A stretch of 34,915 nucleotides of DNA from Bacteroidota bacterium. Lineage in GTDB: Bacteria; Bacteroidota; Ignavibacteria; Kapaibacteriales; UBA2268. The notes beneath the pieces were generated by a model. It saw only the letters and a program-made list of their open reading frames with translations. It was not told where the DNA came from and made no database searches. The DNA lies in the NCBI GenBank assembly GCA_009777815.1, contig WRLB01000012.1, positions 1 to 34,915 on the forward strand, in the 5' to 3' direction. Below are positions 18,588-27,006 of the stretch, in pieces (within the stretch, counting starts at the first letter, position 1; every line of letters starts with the position of its first letter). A program made the translations under genes and the position numbers.

Positions 18588-18857
18588 TTATAATTTTATT
18601 ATTTTATCCATTTCATCTCTTATTTGTTTGGCAATGCTATTAACTTCTATAATTTTAATTAGACGCGATGCAGCGTTTATTTTTTCCTCAGCCCTTTCAT
18701 AATCTTCATTTTTTATAATATTATTGATATTTTCAATAATATCTGTCATCATCTTCCTATGTAGAATAGCAGTTGAATCTAAATAACTACATAGTCCTTC
18801 ACCTTTTTGTGCGAGTTGGTCTAATTTTTCTTGGAGTTTTAATTTTTTGTTTTGCAT
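18588..18857 (-). CDS. Small alpha-helical coiled-coil protein
   Basis: 89 aa, no family recognised. Entirely helical by composition (LKLQEKLDQLAQKGEGL... DIIENINNIIKNEDYERAEEKINAASRLIKII), charged, without signal peptide or membrane segment, so probably cytoplasmic. A clear promoter (TATTTTTG, 18896-18903) and conventional ATG make it credible as a gene despite its size. It may form a helical hairpin or dimer. Confidence 0.7.
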   Translation of the reverse strand: MQNKKLKLQEKLDQLAQKGEGLCSYLDSTAILHRKMMTDIIENINNIIKNEDYERAEEKINAASRLIKIIEVNSIAKQIRDEMDKIIKL

Positions 18858-18895
18858 TTTTATTAGTATTTAACTGTTAAACAATTTTTTATTTG

Positions 18896-18903
18896 CAAAA
18901 ATA
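18896..18903 (-). promoter_or_regulatory. -7 element of the small coiled-coil gene
   Basis: TATTTTTG on the minus strand, 38 bases before the ATG. Confidence 0.65.
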
Positions 18904-18932
18904 AGAAAAAATAATTTAATTGCAAGCCAATA

Positions 18933-18959
18933 GAAAAAATGCCGAAACAAGTTCGGCAT
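18933..18959 (-). terminator. Dispersed palindrome serving as terminator of the YfhO-family gene
   Basis: On the minus strand ATGCCGAA-CTTGT-TTCGGCAT followed by T6. A copy of the dispersed palindrome family placed 27 bases after the stop codon. Confidence 0.75.
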
Positions 18960-18985
18960 AAAATAGTAATTAATACAGATATTTT

Positions 18986-21646
18986 TTACATTTTCTTTCT
19001 TTTTCGTTCTAACACTATTCCGATAATTAGTGCTATGATGACGGCAATGTTAGTGCCTGCACTTAAATTACGACCAAGTGTGAACATTTCAGATGTGAAC
19101 TTAAATTCTACTGTATGTTCTCCCGCAGGAACAACAACGCTTCTAAAACCAAAATTTGTTTTATATATTTCTGTTTCTTGTCCGTCAATATATGCCTTCC
19201 AACTGACAGGATAATACATTTCTGATAGGACTAATAAATGTTGTCCTTTTGTTTCGGTTTCTATTTTTATATATTCATTTTTATATTCTACGATTTTTGC
19301 TTTAGGAACAAAATCAGGAACAACAACACTATCGGCGAGTTTATAAGTAGGGTCTGTTTTTTGTAATTGCATTTCTAATTCTTTCATTTCTAAAGCGTAT
19401 TGACCGCTTGGAACTATATCTTCGGAGAGTGGCTTTTCAATATAAGCAAGTGTTTTTGGATTAAAATTGTGTGTATAATAACCTATTGTTTTATCAAGTT
19501 TAGAATTTAGTTGCATCAATATTTTATAATCGTCAGGTTCTACTATAACCGAATCTACAAAAAATGCTCTACTACAATACGAAGGATTATAATAAATATA
19601 ATGTCCTGTTTGTTGAGATTGGAATAACGGCTGACCGCCTAATTCTTTATCACTAATTATATATTTTACATTCATTAAATCCCACAAAAACGGATGTGAA
19701 ACAGTAGAAGTAGAGCCACCACACATAATGTCCATCATATCTTGGTATGTTCTCAATTTTGTAGGTATATACCCATTAACGTTTTCTATAAAAAAGTAAG
19801 CAGAATAGTTAGGAACATTAGAAGCAAGGTCGCATATTCTAAATCTTTCGTTTTCTAAATCGCTTTTTATATAATTAATAATATCTGTTTGTTGGAAGGG
19901 CTGTTTTTCGATTGACTTTGAAACAAACTCCATTGACCTATTAGATATTCTCCATAAATCAATCATAGTAATTATAATAACAGCAATAACAAAAACATTT
20001 GGAGAAAGTTTTTTATTAACAAAAATATAAGATAAAATAGCAAGTATAAAGCAAAGTAGTCCGATTATAGTCCAATCAGAAACAGCATTATCAAAAGCAA
20101 ATTGTGCAATATATGGTGCAGTTTGTTCGCCGTAATATTTATTTAGTGCGTTGCTGACATCGGCTATATAAGATGTTTCAAAACCATTTGCAAATATAAA
20201 ACCTGCAATAATAAATATACCAATGCTACACAAAAATATTAATAAAGGTATTTTATCTGTATTAGGTAGTGTTTTAAAGTTTCCATATTTTTCACGCATT
20301 TCACATAATGCTTTCAGTCCAAATGCTGCAAGTATAGGCATAGCAAAATGTAATAATACATATACCATTACGGGTGCCCTGAAACTACTAAACATTGGAA
20401 CGTAATAGAAAAATAAATCATATAATACAGGCATCGTGTATCCAAATGAAAGTAGTATTGCAAAGATAGAAGTAATAGTTAATGCCTTCACAAATACGCT
20501 TTCTCTGAAAAATCTAAATATACCAATAAGTGCTAAAAACAGCACTATTGCTCCCATATAAGGAGTAGCATCTTCGAATGGTTTTTGCCCCCAGTATGTA
20601 TTTAATCGGACTTCCTGATTGTTAGTTAGATACCCCGAATAATTTACTTTACCGAATCCGTGATAACTCGGCACAAACATATCTATTAGTTCTTCAGGAC
20701 TATTAGACCACGATGTAGCATATTTATAATCTTCTTCTGTTCGTTTGTTGGACACTGCTTTATCTGTTGTTGTCTCATTTATTCGTTCTGTTATTGGCGA
20801 TGAGCCACGAGTAGAATAAGGCACATATTCTAATGTTACTAAATACTTATCAGCAGACATTAAAAATGCTAACGCCGATGCAATAAAAAATGCACCGATT
20901 AATTTGACAACTGACATCCAATTTTCTTTTTTCATTAATTTTGATACTAAATCAAAAATTAAATATATTACCACCACACAAGCAATATAAAATATAATTT
21001 GGACGTGTCCTCCCGCCAACATTATATGCATTAGAATGGTTAATATAACGACATTAAGCAAGGATATTTTTTCTTTAATTTTTTCCATCATAAAGAATAT
21101 CCACGGCGTGACTGCAAAGGTCATTTCTTTTGCATTATGCCCTATTATTATCCAAGCAAGTATTCCTGTGCAAAAGATAAATGCAAATGCTGTCCAAAAC
21201 GAAATTAATCTTTCGAACTTATGTTGCCTCATCAGGAAATACATTCCCGATACCATTATTAAATACCAAAACATCCACTTTGCTGCATCGCTGTTAAATA
21301 TATATCCTAATATTTCGGCTGCATATTGGAATGGTAAATATGTGAAATCCCAGATTTTAACAGCATGAAATATTGCTGCAGCATATCCAGGTAACCCTGC
21401 AAATATATAAGGTACCCACTGAGGAAATTGGTCTGCTTGCTCTAAAAAGTTTTTAAAACATACTCCAATTATACTATCGCTTGCTCCCCAAAAACTGCCA
21501 TCACCAAACAATGGTTCTCTGAAAAATATAAGTATCAAAACACACAATAATGTTACTAAAATTGCGTTTTGAAATTTTTCGGGTATAATATTTTTAGCGA
21601 TATTATTTTTTTGATTTGAAGGTTTTTTATTTAAAGTTTTTGCCAT
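18986..21646 (-). CDS. YfhO-family multi-spanning membrane protein
   Basis: 886 aa. A hydrophilic N-terminus (about 30 aa) is followed by many membrane helices (about a dozen, to residue 560) and a last helix at about 860-880. A large extracytoplasmic soluble domain lies between. The N-terminal loop FREPLFGDGSFWGASDS resembles the conserved acidic loop of GT-C-type transferases. YfhO proteins are implicated in glycosylation of cell-wall or membrane polymers in Gram-positive bacteria. In Bacteroidota they are widespread and poorly defined, so substrate is unknown. The gene stands alone, with promoter at 21674 and an upstream element shared with the rubrerythrin gene. Length is normal for the family. 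Confidence 0.85.
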   Translation of the reverse strand: MAKTLNKKPSNQKNNIAKNIIPEKFQNAILVTLLCVLILIFFREPLFGDGSFWGASDSIIGVCFKNFLEQADQFPQWVPYIFAGLPGYAAAIFHAVKIWDFTYLPFQYAAEILGYIFNSDAAKWMFWYLIMVSGMYFLMRQHKFERLISFWTAFAFIFCTGILAWIIIGHNAKEMTFAVTPWIFFMMEKIKEKISLLNVVILTILMHIMLAGGHVQIIFYIACVVVIYLIFDLVSKLMKKENWMSVVKLIGAFFIASALAFLMSADKYLVTLEYVPYSTRGSSPITERINETTTDKAVSNKRTEEDYKYATSWSNSPEELIDMFVPSYHGFGKVNYSGYLTNNQEVRLNTYWGQKPFEDATPYMGAIVLFLALIGIFRFFRESVFVKALTITSIFAILLSFGYTMPVLYDLFFYYVPMFSSFRAPVMVYVLLHFAMPILAAFGLKALCEMREKYGNFKTLPNTDKIPLLIFLCSIGIFIIAGFIFANGFETSYIADVSNALNKYYGEQTAPYIAQFAFDNAVSDWTIIGLLCFILAILSYIFVNKKLSPNVFVIAVIIITMIDLWRISNRSMEFVSKSIEKQPFQQTDIINYIKSDLENERFRICDLASNVPNYSAYFFIENVNGYIPTKLRTYQDMMDIMCGGSTSTVSHPFLWDLMNVKYIISDKELGGQPLFQSQQTGHYIYYNPSYCSRAFFVDSVIVEPDDYKILMQLNSKLDKTIGYYTHNFNPKTLAYIEKPLSEDIVPSGQYALEMKELEMQLQKTDPTYKLADSVVVPDFVPKAKIVEYKNEYIKIETETKGQHLLVLSEMYYPVSWKAYIDGQETEIYKTNFGFRSVVVPAGEHTVEFKFTSEMFTLGRNLSAGTNIAVIIALIIGIVLERKRKKM

Positions 21647-21673
21647 ACAATTATTAAATTACTTTATAAACTT

Positions 21674-21681
21674 CAAAAATA
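21674..21681 (-). promoter_or_regulatory. -7 element of the YfhO-family gene
   Basis: Minus-strand TATTTTTG, 28 bases before the ATG. Confidence 0.7.
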
Positions 21682-21712
21682 CGTTTTTTTTGTATAAATA
21701 TACTTATGTTAC

Positions 21713-21807
21713 CTGTTGTGCATTATTTTTTAGAACCATAATGTTTTTTTTGAAGCAATGCCAAATCCAATAGATGCAAAATGCAAAAAAACATTAATGC
21801 ACAACAG
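21713..21807. repeat. Nested inverted repeat upstream of the YfhO-family gene
   Basis: Perfect 13-bp inverted repeat CTGTTGTGCATTA (21713-21725) / TAATGCACAACAG (21795-21807), enclosing a second pair, TAATGTTTTTTT (from about 21739) / AAAAAAACATTA (21785-21796). Lies in the 337-base gene-free stretch 21647-21983, which otherwise holds the promoter and a degraded dispersed palindrome (21892-21951). Confidence 0.8.
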
Positions 21808-21891
21808 ATTAATTTGATATTAAAAATAATACAAAAATAATAAAATAACAAAACCACAATCTATGACAGAGAAAAGTATAATAAGAGAGAT

Positions 21892-21951
21892 TTCTAAACG
21901 AGTTCAGTATTACAAGTAAAAATCTGTCATACTGAACTTATTGCTGCATCT
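21892..21951. repeat. Degraded dispersed palindrome
   Basis: TTTCTAAACGAGTTCAGTA and CTGTCATACTGAACTTATTG are degenerate halves of the dispersed family, between thiC and the YfhO-family gene. Confidence 0.6.
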
Positions 21952-21983
21952 TTTTTATAAATTATCATATATTTACTATAACT

Positions 21984-23243
21984 CTAAAAATAATTTTTAT
22001 ATATTTTCATAGAACAATAATTCCCACACATAGTGCAAGGATTACCTTTATCTATATCATTAAATACACACTTATCAATGGCATATTCTCGTTGCTTTTG
22101 CCAATCTAAACTATATCTTGCCTCACTCATTAATTTATCTTGCTGAATAGAATCAATATGTCCGTTTGCTATATCTACGGTATGTGCGGCAATTTTTGCA
22201 GCAATAATTCCTTCTCTAACATCTTTTACATTAGGCAAATTCAAATGCTCGGCAGGAGTAACATAACATAAAAAATCTGCACCATACATTCCTGCCATTG
22301 CTCCTCCAATAGCAGATGTAATATGGTCATAACCAGGTGCAATATCAGTAACTAACGGTCCGAGAACATACAATGGAGCGTAATCGGTAAGCATTTTTAT
22401 TGATTTAATTATACTTTCAATTTTATGAATAGGGACGTGTCCTGGTCCTTCTATCATTGCTTGAACACCTGATTTTCTTGCTCTTTTAACAAGTTCGCCG
22501 AGGATTATTGTTTCGGCAACTTGTGGTTGGTCGCCTGCATCATTGCCACAACCTGGTCTTAATCCATCACCAAGCGAAAGAGTTACATCGTAAGTGTGAG
22601 CAATTTCAAGCAATCTATCATAATATTCGTATAGCGGATTTTCATTTCCTGTTGCCTTCATCCAAGCAGCAAGCATAGAGCCGCCACGAGAAACAATTCC
22701 CGTAGTTCTACGATGTTTTTCCACCTGCGACACAACAAAACGAGTCACACCACAATGAACAGTAATAAAATCTACTCCCGATTTACAATGTTTTTCTATA
22801 TCAGAAAAAATTTTTTCAACTGATAAAGTTGCTATATCGTTTTTTTCATCTATTGCTTCTTTACCTGCTTGATACATAGGAACGGTGCCTAATGGAAGAT
22901 TGCTGGCAGCAAGAATTTTCTCTCTCGTTATGTCAATATTTTGCCCCGTAGATAAATCCATCAAAGCATCTGCCCCCGTAGATTCTATTATTTTAACTTT
23001 TTCTAATTCTTCTTCGTTAGATGAGGATTCAAGCGAAGTCCCAATGTTTGCATTTACTTTAATTTTCAATCCTTCACCGATTCCTATGGGAATAACATTT
23101 TCACGTGAATTATTTTTTAGAATAACGACTCTTCCTGTTGCTATGTTATTAGAAATTATTTTGGGAGAAATTCCTTCGGCTTTTGCGACAAGTTCTACTT
23201 CAGTGGTAATAATACCTTTTGTAGCATTTTCTATTTGTGTCAT
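21984..23243 (-). CDS. thiC: Phosphomethylpyrimidine synthase ThiC
   Basis: 419 aa radical-SAM enzyme that rearranges aminoimidazole ribotide to the hydroxymethylpyrimidine phosphate of thiamine. Visible are ALMDLSTGQNID, the TVHCGVTR block, SRGGSMLAAWM, SLGDGLRPGC, EGPGHVPIHKI, VTDIAPGYDHI and the C-terminal cluster motif CTMCGNYCSMK (C-x2-C-x4-C) that binds the [4Fe-4S] cluster. It is the short ThiC form, without the N-terminal extension of proteobacterial enzymes. ATG at 23243 is preferred over an upstream in-frame TTG (23255). The promoter (23269-23276) is only about 26 bases upstream and no TPP riboswitch fits in the leader. No other thiamine gene is nearby. Confidence 0.95.
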   Translation of the reverse strand: MTQIENATKGIITTEVELVAKAEGISPKIISNNIATGRVVILKNNSRENVIPIGIGEGLKIKVNANIGTSLESSSNEEELEKVKIIESTGADALMDLSTGQNIDITREKILAASNLPLGTVPMYQAGKEAIDEKNDIATLSVEKIFSDIEKHCKSGVDFITVHCGVTRFVVSQVEKHRRTTGIVSRGGSMLAAWMKATGNENPLYEYYDRLLEIAHTYDVTLSLGDGLRPGCGNDAGDQPQVAETIILGELVKRARKSGVQAMIEGPGHVPIHKIESIIKSIKMLTDYAPLYVLGPLVTDIAPGYDHITSAIGGAMAGMYGADFLCYVTPAEHLNLPNVKDVREGIIAAKIAAHTVDIANGHIDSIQQDKLMSEARYSLDWQKQREYAIDKCVFNDIDKGNPCTMCGNYCSMKIYKNYF

Positions 23244-23268
23244 AATGTGTAGCAATAATTTAAATATA

Positions 23269-23276
23269 CAAAAATA
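23269..23276 (-). promoter_or_regulatory. -7 element of thiC
   Basis: Minus-strand TATTTTTG. The leader of about 20 nt leaves no room for a riboswitch. Confidence 0.65.
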
Positions 23277-23289
23277 ATAAAATTAATTT

Positions 23290-23324
23290 TAAAATAAAAG
23301 TATCCTATCTTGCGGATAGGATAC
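23290..23324 (-). terminator. Terminator of tRNA-Arg
   Basis: Perfect 10-bp stem GTATCCTATC/GATAGGATAC with 5-nt loop, then ACTTTTATTTT on the minus strand, 14 bases after the tRNA. Confidence 0.8.
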
Positions 23325-23337
23325 ATAAAATATAAAG

Positions 23338-23411
23338 TACGCCGAACTGGATTCGAACCAGTGGCCCCCAGCTTAGAAGGCTGGTGCTCTATCCAGCTGA
23401 GCTACCGGCGC
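23338..23411 (-). tRNA. tRNA-Arg (anticodon UCU)
   Basis: 74 nt folding as a full cloverleaf: acceptor GCGCCGG/TCGGCGT (two G-U pairs), D arm GCTC/GAGC, anticodon stem CCAGC/GCTGG with loop CTTCTAA (anticodon TCT, reading AGA), T arm ACTGG-TTCGAAT-CCAGT, discriminator A. The CCA end is not encoded. Its own promoter and terminator flank it, so it is a single-gene unit. Confidence 0.97.
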
Positions 23412-23426
23412 CTCACATTTAAATTA

Positions 23427-23458
23427 CAAAAATAACTTTTTTATTTCAATTTTCCAAA
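23427..23458 (-). promoter_or_regulatory. Promoter of tRNA-Arg (-33 TTTG, -7 TATTTTTG)
   Basis: On the minus strand TTTG (23455-23458), 20-base spacer, TATTTTTG (23427-23434). Both elements and the spacing match the Bacteroidota consensus. The module is nearly identical to the one at 26856-26887. Confidence 0.85.
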
Positions 23459-23474
23459 TCTTTTTATTTTTTAT

Positions 23475-23511
23475 AAAAAAACGGCAAGAGCAGAAGCCCG
23501 CCCCTACCGTT
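23475..23511 (-). terminator. Terminator of the S74-lipoprotein-subtilisin operon
   Basis: On the minus strand a 12-bp stem AACGGTAGGGGC/GCTCTTGCCGTT (with G-U pairs), 8-nt loop, followed by T7. Confidence 0.85.
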
Positions 23512-23521
23512 TGTATAAAAA

Positions 23522-25240
23522 CTACCAAATTACGAAACCTGCACCTTCATCTATGGTTATAGATTCTATGACAACTTTTTCGGTAGCATTTAACTCTAAT
23601 GTTACTCCGTTAGTTACTGTTGTATTCTTAACATCAATAACACAACCCTGAACTTGAGGACGATTAGTATTAATAATTTCATCGTGGATATTCTTCCAAC
23701 AATCTGCTCTTAAAACAGCTTTGTAGGCATCTACGAGACCATAGCCCATTTGTTCATGCCAAGTGCCGTTACGGCGGTCCGTATTATTGTTATGATAGGA
23801 ATATCCGCCTACTTTCTGTGCAGTTCGCTCAATAATTTCTTTTACTTGCTTCTGCGTAAGCGTTGGATTTTTTGATAACATTAATGCGGCGACACCAGCT
23901 ATATGTGGTGCCGCAGCAGAAGTGCCACCAAATTCCATATCATAAGTACTGATAGTAGCCGTAGTCGGAACATTCGTACCTGGAGCAACAATATCTAATG
24001 TCTGTCCAAAACAACTACCTGGTTTAGAAAATGGTGACCAAGGATCACAGGAATTTGGTACAACGTCTATTCTGCCTGACCTAATTCCACATCTATCAAC
24101 TGCACCAACAACAATAATATTCGGATTAGAATTTGCTGGATAAAGAACATCAATATTATCATTGCCAGAAGAAAATACAACTATAGTTCCTTTATTGCTT
24201 CTACCTTGTGTTAAAGCGTTAGATATAGCATTATCTATAAGATGGCTATTAAGTGCTGATGCATCTCCCCACGAATTACTAATTATTGAAGCACCATTTT
24301 GCCAAGCCCAATTTATTCCATTCGCTAATTCCTGATGAATATTTGGTGTATTGCTTAAACTATGGCTAATATCCATTAACATACAGTTTGGAGCAATTCC
24401 TGCCATTCCCAAATTATTGTTAGAATTCGCACCTATTATTCCTGCACATGGAGTTCCATGATTTTGATTAAAAAAGTTTAAGTATAATATACTTGGTGAA
24501 ACTCCTGTTTGTGCATCATAACTTAATGAATGAATATTTGGCAAATCGGGATGGTTTCTTTGAATACCTTGATCTAACACTGCAACAATTATATTAGAAT
24601 TACCAGTTGTAATACTGCTAGCATTACAATAATTAATGTCTATTCCTGGTGTTCCGCCATTCTGTCCTGTGTTTCTAAGGTTCCATTGATTACCAAAATG
24701 TGTATCATTAACACATTGAGGTTTATAATGAACAAGAAAATCCACTTCTGCAATAGAAAATAATTTACTTTCATAAAATAAATTTGCCATTTCTAAAGCA
24801 TTACCAGTTGATTTTTTACTACAAGACAAAGTATACCATAATGGCATAAATTCATTGTTACCAAGTATTTCAACATTGTTTTCTTTTGCCGTTCTTTCTA
24901 ATAGTCCTACGTCTTTTTTATCTTTTAATCTGACATAAAATAAATTAGAAAAATTTAAAGTATCATTACTTGGAATAATAACGGCAGGTGAAACATACTC
25001 TACTAGTTCGTTTTCCTCAAAATTACCTAAAGCCCAGTTTAATGTTTTATTAAAAACTCTTTTTGAGTTTATTTCTAAATTTTCTATTTTTTGTTGAGCA
25101 TCAAAAAATAGATAATAGTTTCTATGTTCAATTTTCTTAATAGAAACTTTTTCTTCTTTAAACCAATAATAATCCTGTGAAAATGTTGGCACTGAATAAA
25201 GAATTACAAATAATGATAGGATAATGATTTTATTTCCCAT
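23522..25240 (-). CDS. Secreted subtilisin-family (S8) serine protease
   Basis: 572 aa exported protease. A signal peptide (IIILSLFVILYSVPTFS, cleavage about residue 22) is followed by a prodomain-like region (to about 175). The S8 catalytic domain has Asp in VAVLDQGIQRNHPDL (about 223), His in NHGTPCAGIIG (about 261), oxyanion Asn in SSGNDN (about 360) and Ser in GGTSAAAPHIAG (about 441). The C-terminal ~40 residues form a short beta segment (LELNATEKVVIESITIDEGAG) like those ending some Bacteroidota exported proteins; there is no clear T9SS type A domain. ATG at 25240 is chosen because GGGAG precedes it by about 10 bases; an upstream in-frame GTG at 25255 would overlap the previous gene. 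Third gene of the operon, 2 bases after the lipoprotein stop. Confidence 0.92.
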   Translation of the reverse strand: MGNKIIILSLFVILYSVPTFSQDYYWFKEEKVSIKKIEHRNYYLFFDAQQKIENLEINSKRVFNKTLNWALGNFEENELVEYVSPAVIIPSNDTLNFSNLFYVRLKDKKDVGLLERTAKENNVEILGNNEFMPLWYTLSCSKKSTGNALEMANLFYESKLFSIAEVDFLVHYKPQCVNDTHFGNQWNLRNTGQNGGTPGIDINYCNASSITTGNSNIIVAVLDQGIQRNHPDLPNIHSLSYDAQTGVSPSILYLNFFNQNHGTPCAGIIGANSNNNLGMAGIAPNCMLMDISHSLSNTPNIHQELANGINWAWQNGASIISNSWGDASALNSHLIDNAISNALTQGRSNKGTIVVFSSGNDNIDVLYPANSNPNIIVVGAVDRCGIRSGRIDVVPNSCDPWSPFSKPGSCFGQTLDIVAPGTNVPTTATISTYDMEFGGTSAAAPHIAGVAALMLSKNPTLTQKQVKEIIERTAQKVGGYSYHNNNTDRRNGTWHEQMGYGLVDAYKAVLRADCWKNIHDEIINTNRPQVQGCVIDVKNTTVTNGVTLELNATEKVVIESITIDEGAGFVIW

Positions 25241-25242
25241 TT

Positions 25243-25713
25243 TTAATACTCCCACTCCCTAATTAAAGCAATACCACCCATATTTAGTGGATATAGAACA
25301 TGAATAAAATATTGAATAAAATGGTCTATAATCAATGTATCATTATCAAGAGTAAATTCGGTAATATGAGTTCCATCATCCCTTGACCAGGTATAAGGCA
25401 AAGGCAAACCAGATAATTTTATTTCATTTTTAGAGATAATGCTATAATCAACATTATCATACCATCGCTTCCACATATCTTCAGGATAGCGATCGTCATA
25501 GGCATATGCAGTAAGCGTTGTTTCTGTAAAAGTAACTTTAACGCCTATATTTTCAGTAGAACCGACTTGGTACCAAGTTCCAACAATAGAATTACTTTCT
25601 TTCGTTGAATCTTCTGGTTGTGGCTCTGGCGGACCGCCGCCAGAAGCATCACATGAACCTAACATCATTAAGCATATTATAAGCGTGCCCGCTATAAAAA
25701 CTTTTTGTGACAT
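25243..25713 (-). CDS. Lipoprotein of unknown function, lipocalin-like size
   Basis: 156 aa from the chosen start (MSQKVF). Signal peptide with lipobox LGSC (Cys about 21), then a Gly/Pro linker GGGPPEPQPE. A beta-rich domain follows, starting SIVGTWYQVGSTENIGVKVTFTE; the GTWY opening recalls lipocalin-like/DUF proteins of Bacteroidota, but I cannot name a family. A strong AAGGAGG site (25722-25728) overlaps the upstream gene's stop. It sits about 2 bases from ATG 25719 but 8 from ATG 25713, so the second ATG is favoured. Middle gene of the three-gene operon between the S74/T9SS protein and the subtilisin. Confidence 0.85.
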   Translation of the reverse strand: MSQKVFIAGTLIICLMMLGSCDASGGGPPEPQPEDSTKESNSIVGTWYQVGSTENIGVKVTFTETTLTAYAYDDRYPEDMWKRWYDNVDYSIISKNEIKLSGLPLPYTWSRDDGTHITEFTLDNDTLIIDHFIQYFIHVLYPLNMGGIALIREWEY

Positions 25714-25721
25714 TGGCATAC

Positions 25722-25728
25722 CCTCCTT
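25722..25728 (-). promoter_or_regulatory. Strong Shine-Dalgarno site AAGGAGG
   Basis: AAGGAGG on the minus strand, overlapping the stop codon of the S74 gene. It is uncommon here, where most genes lack such sites, and its spacing favours the start at 25713 over 25719. Confidence 0.7.
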
Positions 25729-26830
25729 AATTATCCGTAAGGATCATTCGTTTAGTGTCTATCTCTTTGCCGTCAACTATTAAGGAATATAAATACATTC
25801 CCGGCTTTAGTTCGCTACCATTGACAAAGAGCGATGCGTAACCTTTCGTTACATTGAGTTTCATTAGTTGGCTTCCTACCATATCGTAAATGCAAATAAA
25901 AGCATTTGACGCATTTTCAGGAACATAGAATTTAATTTCAGTTCTTTCTGAAAACGGGTTAGGATTGTTCTGATAAAGAACAGCAGATGAAATATTAGAA
26001 GGCGCACTTTCTCTATTTTTGCCTTTCATTTCGTTAATTTCTGCTTTTAATTCTTTAATTGCATCAACTAATACAGGTATCAAACCTACGTAGTTTACAG
26101 CCAAGTAGCCCTGATCATCTTCATATACTAAATCAGGATATACTTCTTTTAATTCTTGAGCGATGAACCCGAAATATGTTCTTGTATCGGCGTTTCGCTC
26201 TGCTATCTTACTTTCGAAGTCAGATATTCTTGAATTAAAATCTTGTTCAGGCATATATTTATTTTCTTGTTTAAAGAGTTCTAACTGCTCTTTTAATGCC
26301 TGGTCTGATGCTTTATATTGCACCGAGTTAACCTTGAATAAATTATCAAGATTATTGATTGGCTGGATGTCACGCTTGTATCTGCGGTCAGAATTACATA
26401 CACCATTAGAACTACGAATCAAACCATCAACATCTAATTTATAAGAATTAGAAGGATTAGATTTGTGAATTCCAACACTTCCATTACTACTGCTAATATA
26501 CACAGCATATACTGTTGATGCAGGAAGGGTCCCATATAGGTCAACAGCATTCCAAACTCTCCCCATACTAAATCCATAAGTATTATGACCTATATACCAT
26601 AGACCTTCATTACCAGAGGATAAATTACCTTGTCCAAAACTTATTTGACATGGATAAGTTGCATCAGATCTACCTATTCGCATAGCATTACTCGTAGTAG
26701 AGTTAGATACATAAATTTTTTGTGCGTTCGCTTCTATAAGAGAAAGTGAAGTGAACACTACGATAGCGAGGAATATTTTCGCTATAAATTTGTTTGCGGT
26801 CTCTCCCGCCGTCAAACAAAATACTTTCAT
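25727..26830 (-). CDS. Secreted S74-peptidase (tail-fibre chaperone) domain protein with T9SS domain
   Basis: 367 aa. A signal peptide ends near ANAQ (residue 37). A beta-rich stalk (about 38-140) follows. A peptidase S74 intramolecular chaperone domain begins NSDRRYKRDIQPI, with the Ser147-Lys152 dyad expected for self-cleavage, and includes YFGFIAQELKEVYPDLV and YVGLIPVLVDAIKEL. A short coiled coil (about 255-270) leads into a type A T9SS domain (LYQNNPNPFSERTEIKFYVPE... PGMYLYSLIVDG). In phage tail fibres S74 trimerises the fibre and cuts itself off. Here it may shape a trimeric surface fibre exported by T9SS. The start is supported by GGAG (26837-26840) and the promoter at 26856. First gene of the operon with the lipoprotein and subtilisin. 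Confidence 0.9.
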   Translation of the reverse strand: MKVFCLTAGETANKFIAKIFLAIVVFTSLSLIEANAQKIYVSNSTTSNAMRIGRSDATYPCQISFGQGNLSSGNEGLWYIGHNTYGFSMGRVWNAVDLYGTLPASTVYAVYISSSNGSVGIHKSNPSNSYKLDVDGLIRSSNGVCNSDRRYKRDIQPINNLDNLFKVNSVQYKASDQALKEQLELFKQENKYMPEQDFNSRISDFESKIAERNADTRTYFGFIAQELKEVYPDLVYEDDQGYLAVNYVGLIPVLVDAIKELKAEINEMKGKNRESAPSNISSAVLYQNNPNPFSERTEIKFYVPENASNAFICIYDMVGSQLMKLNVTKGYASLFVNGSELKPGMYLYSLIVDGKEIDTKRMILTDN

Positions 26831-26855
26831 TTTGTTCTCCGAAAAATTATTATTA

Positions 26856-26887
26856 CAAAAATAACTTTTTTATTTCAATTTTCCAAA
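26856..26887 (-). promoter_or_regulatory. Promoter of the S74-lipoprotein-subtilisin operon
   Basis: Minus strand TTTG (26884-26887), 20-base spacer, TATTTTTG (26856-26863); the surrounding 40 bases nearly match the tRNA-Arg promoter. Confidence 0.85.
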
Positions 26888-26966
26888 TTTTTTTATTTTT
26901 TAATATTTTTTCTTGTATTACAAATAAATTGCAATCTATAAAAATAAAAATTTCTGTCTTTTATTG

Positions 26967-26988
26967 TACCGAATTTGATACGGCATAA
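26967..26988. repeat. Degraded palindrome downstream of mutS2
   Basis: TACCGAATTTGATACGGCATA is a decayed relative of the dispersed GCCGAACTTGTTTCGGC family, 20-40 bases after the mutS2 stop. Confidence 0.45.
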
Positions 26989-27006
26989 CATTTTTATAGT
27001 TACATA

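Noticed and set aside
23244-23337. TPP riboswitch ahead of thiC
   Set aside because: Only about 20 nt of leader separate the promoter from the ATG, and no THI-box motifs (such as CTGAGA) are present.
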